A DNA stretch of 64,000 nt from NCBI GenBank assembly GCA_038127535.1, contig JAYPHU010000011.1:1-64000 (forward strand). The letters run 5' to 3'. This DNA comes from JAYPHU01 sp038127535. GTDB taxonomy: Bacteria > Pseudomonadota > Alphaproteobacteria > Rhodospirillales > UBA2165. The position numbers were made by a program, and so were the translations under genes. Positions 47,804-55,430 of this stretch are shown piece by piece. Every line of letters starts with the position of its first letter. The first letter of the stretch is position 1. The notes under the pieces were generated by a model. That model saw only the letters and a program-made list of their open reading frames with translations. It was not told the DNA's origin and did not search any database.

Positions 47804-48828
47804 TTCAGTGGCGCCAGGTGTCCGTCTTCGACCACGGGCACGTCATCAACAAGAACGTCGCAGTGACGCATGGGAAAATCGAAGTGGCAGTTCGTAAGTC
47901 TGTTCGCGAACTCATTTGCACCGGTGGAAAACAGAAAACTCCCGGCGATTGCGCGAAGTTCGGTCCCGTTGATGTCATTTTTGTCATACATCGTCAGGGA
48001 TTCCCAACTTGCTGCCGGATTTAATCCCCATCCAACGTGGGAAACGTTGTAGGCGTTGGGATCGTTCCAGGCTTCGTAGTAGGACCGTAGCATGACTGCG
48101 TCCCGGCCGGTCCCTTCGATCGCGACCACATTGTCTTTTTCGATGTGCATCGTGACCGGTGAGTCGACGTATTTCTTAAACGTCAGATTGACGTCTCCGG
48201 CATTCAGCACCAGGGTTCCGTCGACCGAGTTCTCCAGTGGGAAGCACAAAACCAAGCCGGCCGGCCAATAGGCGACCATATCTTCGTCCCGTAAAAAACC
48301 CACGCCGCCGCGGGTTGGCGCCCCCTCGGTTTTAATATGTAGATCGGTTCCAGCCCGGGATTTGACGGACATCGTTTTCGCTACCGAGAGCCGGTTCATC
48401 GCGTCATCCAGCACCGGTAATAAGTCCGGATTAGGCATACACCTTGCGAGTATCTCTGGATGCTCGCTCGAAATCATGAATACCCGAACGCCGGACTTGA
48501 GGAGAACGTCCCGCTGCTCGCTGTGCAAAAGTCCTTCGACCGTAACATCAATGGCAAGTGTGCAGGCGCTCAACCCGGCAAGGAGATCGTCATACCCGGC
48601 AAATGCCTGGCTTGCACCGGTGGAGCGGACGGGTACCGGATCCGAAACCCGGGGCGAAGGGACCTTGATATGAACAGCTTTGGCGCCGCACTGGAAGAGA
48701 CCGGCCTCGGTCAATCCAACCAAGTCGGGCCGTGATTGGCTTTCTGAGAGAATGGCGACCAAATCGCCCGAGCCTACCCCGCTCATTTCGAAAGTCCGCG
48801 CGAAACAATCAACCCACTTTGATTCCAT
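47800..48828 (-). CDS. NicX-like / M29 aminopeptidase-fold metalloprotein (possible 2,5-dihydroxypyridine dioxygenase)
   Basis: This 342-residue protein starts at ATG 48828 (MESKWVDCFARTF) with AGGGCGAGG upstream. The longer frame to 48918 would overlap the previous gene. The C-terminal half resembles the M29-type metal-binding fold shared by leucyl aminopeptidase T and 2,5-dihydroxypyridine 5,6-dioxygenase: DLHIKTEGAPTRGGVGFLRD, WPAGLVLCFPLENSVDGTLV, VSHVGWGLNPAA and MRHCDVLVDD with candidate metal His residues. Which activity applies cannot be read directly. Coupling to an alpha/beta hydrolase favours ring cleavage followed by amide/formyl hydrolysis. Confidence 0.68.
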   Translation of the reverse strand: MESKWVDCFARTFEMSGVGSGDLVAILSESQSRPDLVGLTEAGLFQCGAKAVHIKVPSPRVSDPVPVRSTGASQAFAGYDDLLAGLSACTLAIDVTVEGLLHSEQRDVLLKSGVRVFMISSEHPEILARCMPNPDLLPVLDDAMNRLSVAKTMSVKSRAGTDLHIKTEGAPTRGGVGFLRDEDMVAYWPAGLVLCFPLENSVDGTLVLNAGDVNLTFKKYVDSPVTMHIEKDNVVAIEGTGRDAVMLRSYYEAWNDPNAYNVSHVGWGLNPAASWESLTMYDKNDINGTELRAIAGSFLFSTGANEFANRLTNCHFDFPMRHCDVLVDDVPVVEDGHLAPLK

Positions 48829-48838
48829 ACGCCTCGCC

Positions 48839-49030
48839 CTAGCTCTTGTCTTCTTTCCGGAATCCGCCCAGTTCAAAACTGCTGCCGGTGACATGTTGAA
48901 CAGCGTCCCCGTAGCCATTTGTGAACCGCCGGGGCATCAGCGCGTTGATGTCAGGGTAGTTTACCGGGTCCAGAGACCGTCCTGTTTCGTACTGGGTAAC
49001 GCCGTGAATGTTTCGTCTTGCTATATTCAT
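48839..49030 (-). CDS. Small hypothetical protein leading the NicX-like operon
   Basis: This 63-residue protein (MNIARRNIHGVTQYETGRSL, DPVNYPDINALMPRRFTNGY) has a strong GGGGAG ribosome site before its ATG and ends 10 bases before the NicX-like start. It is polar, with no membrane segment or cysteines. I do not recognise it. Position and ribosome site support a real gene. It may be a subunit or regulator of the next enzyme. Confidence 0.6.
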   Translation of the reverse strand: MNIARRNIHGVTQYETGRSLDPVNYPDINALMPRRFTNGYGDAVQHVTGSSFELGGFRKEDKS

Positions 49031-49297
49031 TGTTCTCTCCCCACCTGTTGATTATTTGGGCTTCATGCTAGACACAAACTTTCAGACAAAAAATCCCCAG
49101 TGCCATAAAGGGCCGGGGAAGGCTCGGATATGTTGATCGATAGAGGTCATCAGATACTGCGATTGCCTTAAACTAAGATCGGCGCGAGGGAAGGGCGGTG
49201 GAATAATTTACCCGTCTATCACGTGCTCTCCGAGATTGCCAACCGGCAACCGTGATCTAAGATGCCCCGTAACCACAAGCCTGCCGGGAGCTAACTC

Positions 49298-50458
49298 ATG
49301 AAAATCAGTACAGATCGGATCCTCACCACCCATGTGGGCAGCCTGCCGCGCCCGGATGATCTGCTGGAGCTGTTGATCCAGGAAGACCGGGGCGAGGACG
49401 TGGATCAAGACGCGCTGCAGGCGAAGACGGCCGCCGCGATCAAGACCGCGGTCAAGGAGCAGGTCGATAACGGCGTCGATGTGGTCTGCGATGGGGAGCT
49501 CGGCAAAATGTCCTATCACATCTATGCCAAGCACCGGCTAAACGGCATCTCCAACGTGGACGGTTCCGGCGTGCCCGGCCGCAAAGCGCCCCGCGACCTG
49601 CAGGATTTCGATGGCCTGGATATTGAGCAGTTAGCCGGTGGCGGGACCAACCTGATGCAGGCGACCGGGTGCACGGGGCCGGTGTCCTATGATGATCCGG
49701 CGCCGGTGCAGCGGGATATCGACAACCTCAAGGCAGCGGCGGATGCGGCAAAGCCCATTGACCTGTTCATGAACTCCGCCTCGCCGGGCTGCCTATCCAC
49801 CTATGTGCCCAACCAGTATTACCCGAGCCGGGATGAATACCGGGCGGCTTTGGTCGCCGCCATGAAGCCGGAATACAATGCGATCCATCAAGCCGGGTTT
49901 GTCCTGCAGCTCGATTGCCCTGATTTGGCGGGCAGCCGGCATACCGACTATCAGGATATGAGCGAGAAGGAGTTTTTGGCCGATGCGGAAAAAAGCATCG
50001 AGGCGCTAAACGCGGCGACGGCGGATATTCCGCCCGAGGCCATGCGCATGCATATCTGCTGGCTAAATTATCCGGGGCCCCATACCCACGATATTCCCAT
50101 CATCAAATTGATTGATCTCTTGAACAAGGCGCGGCCGGCGGGGTTGCTGTTCGAAGGGGCGAACCCTCGTCACGAGCATGAATGGGAAGACTGGACATCC
50201 GTCAAAATCAACGACGATAAGATTTTGATCCCCGGCGTGGTTGATTCCACCAGCAACTATGTTGAGCATCCGGTGCTTATCGCCCAGCGTCTCTGCCGCT
50301 ATGCCGACATTGTCGGGCGGGAACGGGTGCTGGCCGGTACCGACTGCGGATTCGGGACCTATGCAGGCCGGAAGCGGGTGTTTCCCTCCGTGGTTTTGGG
50401 CAAGTTCCGGGCCATGGCGGAAGGCGCAAAGATCGCCACCGAACGGCTTTGGGGGTGA
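49298..50458 (+). CDS. MetE-like cobalamin-independent methionine synthase family protein (catalytic domain only), paralogue 2
   Basis: This 386-residue catalytic MetE barrel starts RILTTHVGSLPRPDDLLELL. Zinc ligands are His and Cys in MRMHICWLNYPG, Glu in LLFEGANPRHEHEW and Cys in LAGTDCGFGTYAG. It lacks the N-terminal folate-binding half, like the paralogue at 24492, but the two differ strongly. The second class often accompanies catabolic genes, and methyl or thiol transfer to a non-folate donor is inferred. It is divergent from the NicX-like operon, with 267 bases between. Confidence 0.88.
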   Translation: MKISTDRILTTHVGSLPRPDDLLELLIQEDRGEDVDQDALQAKTAAAIKTAVKEQVDNGVDVVCDGELGKMSYHIYAKHRLNGISNVDGSGVPGRKAPRDLQDFDGLDIEQLAGGGTNLMQATGCTGPVSYDDPAPVQRDIDNLKAAADAAKPIDLFMNSASPGCLSTYVPNQYYPSRDEYRAALVAAMKPEYNAIHQAGFVLQLDCPDLAGSRHTDYQDMSEKEFLADAEKSIEALNAATADIPPEAMRMHICWLNYPGPHTHDIPIIKLIDLLNKARPAGLLFEGANPRHEHEWEDWTSVKINDDKILIPGVVDSTSNYVEHPVLIAQRLCRYADIVGRERVLAGTDCGFGTYAGRKRVFPSVVLGKFRAMAEGAKIATERLWG

Positions 50459-50974
50459 TCGCCGCGAACTTTGGTTCGTGTGCTAGGGATTGCCGCAGAA
50501 TGCGGCGATTCGGGGATTCAAGCCATGAAATCGAGGCGAGGCAGAGTATCGGTAATTTGCCTCAACGCGTTCCATCGACACCAAAAAATTACGAAACGAG
50601 TTGGCCGCTCCGGGCCTGAAAATTCAGTGATTAAATGTGATGTGAGTCATTGAATTGCCCGCGTGAAGGTCCAACTCTCTCAATAGAAGACCTGATGGTC
50701 GAGGGAAATCTGCGAGATTAGTGTCTGTTTCTGCGGCATAAGGATCAGTCAGCGGATGTTGGAATATCAAATTGCCGATAGCGCGATCGTTGCGGATCAT
50801 GACCGGGGCCCATTGCATGTTCTGCCGCTGTCATTACTTTGCGGCTCTGCCTGCCGATCGGTCCGGCTCTCGGCTACGAATTTGTCAGTGGATATATCGT
50901 GATGTCGTGGGCAAGCTGGCTGATCTACCTGGGCATCGCCGAGTGGTATCTGCGCGCCGCCGGCGATAAACGGA
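50459..50974. other. 516-base stretch without a supported gene
   Basis: A short hairpin (gccgca/tgcggc, 50492-50506) follows the MetE-like gene, without a T-run. A plus-strand frame at 50839-51024 has a hydrophobic stretch (VSGYIVMSWASWLIYLGIAE) but overlaps the end of the DUF815 gene on the other strand and has only a TTG start. A minus-strand frame at 50624-50818 has no ribosome site. Either could be a decayed fragment. I call neither. Confidence 0.4.
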
Positions 50975-51838
50975 CTAGTTCGCGTCTAGCTTCTTCCCCA
51001 AACGGCCGGCCAAATCCTGCATAAACTGCCAGGCCACTCGGCCGGAACGGGATCCACGCGTCATGGACCATTCAAGCGCTTCGGCCCGGAGCGTCTCCTT
51101 GTCGATGTCCAGGCCGAATGCCTCGGCATAGCCTTCGATGATCTCGAAGTAGGTATCTTGCTTGACCGGATGGAAGCCGAGCCACAGGCCGAACCGGTCT
51201 GAGAGGGAGACTTTTTCCTCCACAGCTTCCGCCGTGTGAATAGCGCTGGAGCGTTCGTTCTCGATCATGTCCCGGGGCATCAGGTGCCGGCGGTTCGACG
51301 TGGCGTAAAACAGGATGTTCCCCGGCCGACCTTCGATCCCGCCTTCCAGCACGGCTTTCAGGGATTTGAACGTCGTATCCTCGACCTCAAATGACAGATC
51401 ATCGCAGAACAGCAGGCAGCGCCGGCCCGAATACTTCAAGACATGCAACAGCCGGGGCAGGGTGGGGATATCCTCCCGATGGATTTCCACCAGCGCCAGC
51501 GCATTCGGAGTTTCCTCGTTGATGCGGGCATGGACGGCCTTGATCAGGGAACTTTTACCGGTGCCGCGGGAGCCCCACAGCAGCGCATTGTTGGCCGGCA
51601 GCCCCTCGGCGAAGCGCTTGGTGTTGTCGTAGAGAATTTCCGTCTGCTGGGTAATACCCTGCAGCAGGGAAAGATCGATCCGGTTGACGTCGATCACGGG
51701 CTCCAGGCCCTCCGGATCGGAATGCCAGACGAAAGCGTCCGCGCCTGCCAGCTCCGGCGTTTCGACCGGCGCCGGCGCCAGCCGATCCAGGGCGTCAGCG
51801 ATGCGATTCAGAAGGGGTTCCAGGTCCCGGTCGCTCAT
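50975..51838 (-). CDS. DUF815 family P-loop ATPase
   Basis: This 287-residue AAA-like ATPase has Walker A GSRGTGKSSLIKAVH near residue 110 and Walker B RRCLLFCDDLSFE near residue 170. A sensor/arginine-finger region ATSNRRHLMPRDMIENE follows. The family is widespread in proteobacteria and usually lies next to yajC-secDF in alphaproteobacteria, as here, although transcribed in the opposite direction. The cellular role is not established. Confidence 0.9.
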   Translation of the reverse strand: MSDRDLEPLLNRIADALDRLAPAPVETPELAGADAFVWHSDPEGLEPVIDVNRIDLSLLQGITQQTEILYDNTKRFAEGLPANNALLWGSRGTGKSSLIKAVHARINEETPNALALVEIHREDIPTLPRLLHVLKYSGRRCLLFCDDLSFEVEDTTFKSLKAVLEGGIEGRPGNILFYATSNRRHLMPRDMIENERSSAIHTAEAVEEKVSLSDRFGLWLGFHPVKQDTYFEIIEGYAEAFGLDIDKETLRAEALEWSMTRGSRSGRVAWQFMQDLAGRLGKKLDAN

Positions 51839-52038
51839 GCTTTTAGTCTCCCGAAGTGAGGGCGCGGGACACTAGCACATAAGACGAGTCCGTCAATGGC
51901 GGGGACCGATCGCCGAACAATAATTCGCCAGGGATTTCCGCCAATTTTTCGTGAAAATCAACGGTTTGAGTTTGCATTGGCAGCCTCTGAGGCTATAGTC
52001 CGGCCAGACCAGAGGTTTTATCTGTCAGGAGTTCACAG

Positions 52039-52431
52039 ATGTTTATTTCGCCGGCGTATGCGCAAGCTGCCGGTGGCGGGGATGGCGGTTTCGCTACCCT
52101 TCTGCCGCTCGTACTGATTTTTGCCGTTTTCTACTTTTTGTTGATCCGGCCCCAGCAGAAAAAAGCCAAGCAGCATCGCGAAATGCTGGCGGCGATCCGC
52201 CGTGGTGACAAAGTGATCACCGGTGGCGGCATTTTGGGCACGGTGACCAAAGTCCTGAATGAAAACGAGGTCGCCGTGGAAATCGCCGAGGGTATTAAGG
52301 TCAAGGTACAACGCAATATGATTGCCGGCGTTCTCTCCAAAGAGGGTGCGGCGGCGCAGATGGCCGGCCCGGCGGGCCAACAGGGACAGTCCGGAGGCGG
52401 CCTTCTGGGCGGCCTCTTTGGCAAGAAATAG
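52039..52431 (+). CDS. yajC: Preprotein translocase accessory protein YajC
   Basis: This 130-residue protein has one transmembrane helix (LLPLVLIFAVFYFLLIRPQQ, residues about 20-39) and the invariant RPQQKKAKQHREML after it. A cytoplasmic beta-rich domain (RRGDKVITGGGILGTVTKVL) and a Gly/Gln-rich tail follow. It associates with SecDF. TCAGGAG precedes the ATG. It is 36 bases ahead of secD. Confidence 0.94.
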   Translation: MFISPAYAQAAGGGDGGFATLLPLVLIFAVFYFLLIRPQQKKAKQHREMLAAIRRGDKVITGGGILGTVTKVLNENEVAVEIAEGIKVKVQRNMIAGVLSKEGAAAQMAGPAGQQGQSGGGLLGGLFGKK

Positions 52432-52467
52432 CCAAATTATCCGGCCAGGCGACTAAGTTTCCGAGAG

Positions 52468-54066
52468 ATGGTTTATTTTTCCAAATGGAAGGTCATTACG
52501 GTCCTGGCCATTGTGGTGATCGGGCTCTTCTTCGCCTCGCCCAATCTGCTCGATCCCAAAACCAACGACTCCATACCCGACTGGATACCTCACAATCAGG
52601 TCAATTTGGGCCTGGACCTCCAGGGCGGGTCCCACCTTTTATTGGAAGTTCAAGTGAGCGCCGTGATTGCGGAGCGCGTGACCAGCCTTGGCGAAGGTAT
52701 TCGGGACGGGTTGCGGCCGCTGCGCCGTGACCGCATCCGCTATGGACTGAGTGTCGGACGAGAGCGAGTGAGCGTGAATGTGCGGAACCCGCAGGCCGGC
52801 ACCATGGAGAGGGTGCAACGGATTATGACCGCAGTGGAGCCGAACCTGGAGGTCAACGTTGAGGGCAACCGGATTTCGGTCACCTACAACGAAGAAGCCC
52901 TTGCCGAGATTAAACAATCGGCGGTCGAGCAATCCATCGAGATCGTGCGCCGCCGCATCGACGAAACCGGTACCAAGGAGCCTACCATTCAACGCCAGGG
53001 CGATGACCGCATACTGCTGCAGCTGCCGGGCGTTGATGACCCGGAACGGGTGAAGCGGCTGCTGGGCAGGACCGCCAAGATGACGTTCCATCTTATGTGC
53101 CCCACCGGAGGGGTGCAGGAGGCCTTGAGCGGCCGCGTGCCCCCTGGATGCGCCCTGCTGCAATCGGCGGAGAGCAACCGCCGGAGCGACTCCGGCGCGC
53201 CGCGGCAATTTCTGGTGCGCAAAAGAGTTGAAGTCAGTGGCGACCGCTTGATTGATGCCCAGCCCACTTTTGAACAACGCACCAATGATCCTGTGGTCAG
53301 CTTCCGCTTTGACACCGTCGGCGGCAAGAAGTTCGGCGATATCACCCGCGCCAACGTCAATCAGCCCTTCGCCATCGTGTTGGACAACGAGGTCATTACA
53401 GCACCGGTGATCCGGGAGCCGATCCTGGGCGGCAGCGGCCAGATCAGTGGCGGGTTCACCACGGCGGATACCCGCGACCTCGCGCTGCTGTTACGCGCGG
53501 GTGCCTTGCCCGCACCACTGACGATCCTGGAAGAACGCACGGTTGGTCCGGGACTTGGCGCCGACTCCATCGCCGCTGGTGAGTTCGCCAGTATGGTCGG
53601 TTTGATCTTGGTCGTGGTCTTTATGGTGTTGACTTATGGCTTGTTCGGGTTCTTCGCCTCTGTCGCCCTATTCGTAAACATGGTTCTGATTCTGGCGCTG
53701 TTGTCGGCCCTGCAGGCCACGCTGACCCTGCCGGGCATTGCCGGTATCGTTCTGACCATCGGCATGGCGGTGGACGCCAATGTGCTGGTGTTTGAACGTA
53801 TCAGGGAAGAAGTGCGCGCCGGGCGAACGCCTATTTCCGCGATTGACGCCGGCTATTCCCGGGCGCTGACAACCATCGTCGACGCCAATCTGACCACGCT
53901 CATTGCCGCCGCGATTCTGTTCCAGTTCGGCTCCGGCCCGATCAAGGGCTTCGCCGTTACCCTGATCTTTGGCATTATTACCTCGATGTTCACGGCGATC
54001 ATGCTGACCCGCCTCATGGTGGTAGCCTGGATCCGGCGCAAGCGCCCGACCGAAGTGCCGCTCTAG
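52468..54066 (+). CDS. secD: Protein translocase subunit SecD
   Basis: This 532-residue RND-type subunit uses the proton gradient to pull exported proteins from the periplasmic side. The N-terminal helix is followed by NLGLDLQGGSHLLLEVQ, the large periplasmic P1 domain (about residues 50-330) and six membrane helices. The C-terminal motifs are LPGIAGIVLTIGMAVDANVL and FERIREEVRAGRTP. The length matches alphaproteobacterial SecD. The stop is TAG. It is 9 bases ahead of secF. Confidence 0.96.
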   Translation: MVYFSKWKVITVLAIVVIGLFFASPNLLDPKTNDSIPDWIPHNQVNLGLDLQGGSHLLLEVQVSAVIAERVTSLGEGIRDGLRPLRRDRIRYGLSVGRERVSVNVRNPQAGTMERVQRIMTAVEPNLEVNVEGNRISVTYNEEALAEIKQSAVEQSIEIVRRRIDETGTKEPTIQRQGDDRILLQLPGVDDPERVKRLLGRTAKMTFHLMCPTGGVQEALSGRVPPGCALLQSAESNRRSDSGAPRQFLVRKRVEVSGDRLIDAQPTFEQRTNDPVVSFRFDTVGGKKFGDITRANVNQPFAIVLDNEVITAPVIREPILGGSGQISGGFTTADTRDLALLLRAGALPAPLTILEERTVGPGLGADSIAAGEFASMVGLILVVVFMVLTYGLFGFFASVALFVNMVLILALLSALQATLTLPGIAGIVLTIGMAVDANVLVFERIREEVRAGRTPISAIDAGYSRALTTIVDANLTTLIAAAILFQFGSGPIKGFAVTLIFGIITSMFTAIMLTRLMVVAWIRRKRPTEVPL

Positions 54067-54075
54067 GAGGATGAT

Positions 54076-55014
54076 GTGAAACCCATTAACCTCGTCCCCA
54101 TAAAGCCGAACCTGAACTTCATCGGGCGGCACAAGCTGTTCCTGATGTTCTCGGCCGTGTTGGTCATTTTCTCTATAGGCCTGTTTATGACCAAGAGCCT
54201 CAACTACGGCATCGACTTCCAGGGCGGTATCCTGATCGAAATCCGGACGCCTAACACCGGCGACATCAGCCAAATGCGAAATGACCTGTCCGGCCTGGGC
54301 CTGGGCGAAGTCTCTTTGCAGGAATTCGGCCAGCCGACCGACTTTCTGATCCGTGTTCAAAAACAAGAAGGCGGGGAAGGGGCTCAACAAGTGGCGGTTG
54401 AGAAGGTGAAGGCGGCCTTACCCTCCAATATCGAGTATCGGCGAACCGAGTTCGTCGGACCAAAGGTCAGTGAAGAACTATTCTTCGACGGCATCCTGGC
54501 AGTGATTTTTGCGATCTTTGGTATCCTCGCCTACATCTGGTTCCGCTTTGAGTGGCAGTTCGGCATCTGCGCCATAATTGCCTTGACCCACGACGTGGTG
54601 ACGACCATCGGGATATTCTCCCTCACCGGGCTTGAGTTCAATCTATCGACCGTCGCCGCGATCCTGACCATTGCCGGCTATTCCATCAACGATACGGTGG
54701 TGGTGTTTGACCGCGTACGTGAGAACCTGCGCAAATATAAGACCAAGCCGATCAAAGACCTGCTCAACGAGAGCATCAACGAGACTCTGTCCCGGACGGT
54801 CATGACCAGTTTGACCACGCTGCTGGCCTTGGGGGCGCTCTACATTCTGGGTGGCGAAGTGATCCGCGGGTTCAGCTTCGGCATGATCTGGGGTGTTCTT
54901 ATCGGCACCTACTCCTCCATTTGCGTCGCCGTGCCGTTGCTCATTTATCTGAGCGTCAGCCGGGGCACGGAAAGCAGCAGCGGCCCGGAGCCGGTGGGAG
55001 AAACCGCGGACTAG
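54076..55014 (+). CDS. secF: Protein translocase subunit SecF
   Basis: This 312-residue partner of SecD starts at GTG 54076 with AGGAGG upstream (54065-54070). Motifs include NYGIDFQGGILIEIRTP, the membrane segment FAIFGILAYIWFRFEWQFGI, SINDTVVVFDRVRENLRKYK and LTTLLALGALYILGGEVIRG. The stop is TAG. Confidence 0.96.
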   Translation: MKPINLVPIKPNLNFIGRHKLFLMFSAVLVIFSIGLFMTKSLNYGIDFQGGILIEIRTPNTGDISQMRNDLSGLGLGEVSLQEFGQPTDFLIRVQKQEGGEGAQQVAVEKVKAALPSNIEYRRTEFVGPKVSEELFFDGILAVIFAIFGILAYIWFRFEWQFGICAIIALTHDVVTTIGIFSLTGLEFNLSTVAAILTIAGYSINDTVVVFDRVRENLRKYKTKPIKDLLNESINETLSRTVMTSLTTLLALGALYILGGEVIRGFSFGMIWGVLIGTYSSICVAVPLLIYLSVSRGTESSSGPEPVGETAD

Positions 55015-55039
55015 CGATTACCCGAAATGGGGAGGCCAC

Positions 55040-55423
55040 GTGTCTTTGGATATTTCACCGATGGTGCCCGCGGGGCGTCAATTGATCCAAAGCTACGGTG
55101 ATGGCCAGTTTACCATAAGTGATATTGTCTATACCGGCCCGGTGATTGTCCTGCCGGGGGAGACCCGATCCTGGTCGCCGGCTGATCCGTCAAATTTTAC
55201 CACAGATGATTTCAACCCCGTCCTCGCGCTGGAGGAGCCGGTCGACATATTTTTGTTGGGATGTGGCCAAACCGGTCAGTTCATTCATCCAGGCCTGCGA
55301 GATGCTCTGCGGGAGAGCGGGATCACCATTGAGGCCATGGATACTGGCGCCGCGTGCCGGACGTTCAACGTCTTGCTGAGCGAGGACCGCCGGGTCGCAG
55401 CGGCGCTTCTACCGGTTGAGTAA
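55040..55423 (+). CDS. Mth938-like (DUF498) domain protein
   Basis: This 127-residue protein starts at GTG 55040 with GGGGAGG upstream. The Mth938 fold pattern is visible: GDGQFTISDIVYTGPVIVLP, VDIFLLGCGQTGQF and MDTGAACRTFNVLLSEDRRV. The human NDUFAF3 relative is a complex I assembly factor, and an NDUFAF6-like gene lies further on at 63099. The gene conventionally follows secF in alphaproteobacteria. Confidence 0.9.
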   Translation: MSLDISPMVPAGRQLIQSYGDGQFTISDIVYTGPVIVLPGETRSWSPADPSNFTTDDFNPVLALEEPVDIFLLGCGQTGQFIHPGLRDALRESGITIEAMDTGAACRTFNVLLSEDRRVAAALLPVE

Positions 55424-55430
55424 TCCGGCC

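Noticed and set aside
50839..51024. Hydrophobic plus-strand ORF before DUF815
   Set aside because: TTG start, no ribosome site, and its 3' end overlaps a clear gene on the other strand; possibly a decayed fragment but not supportable.
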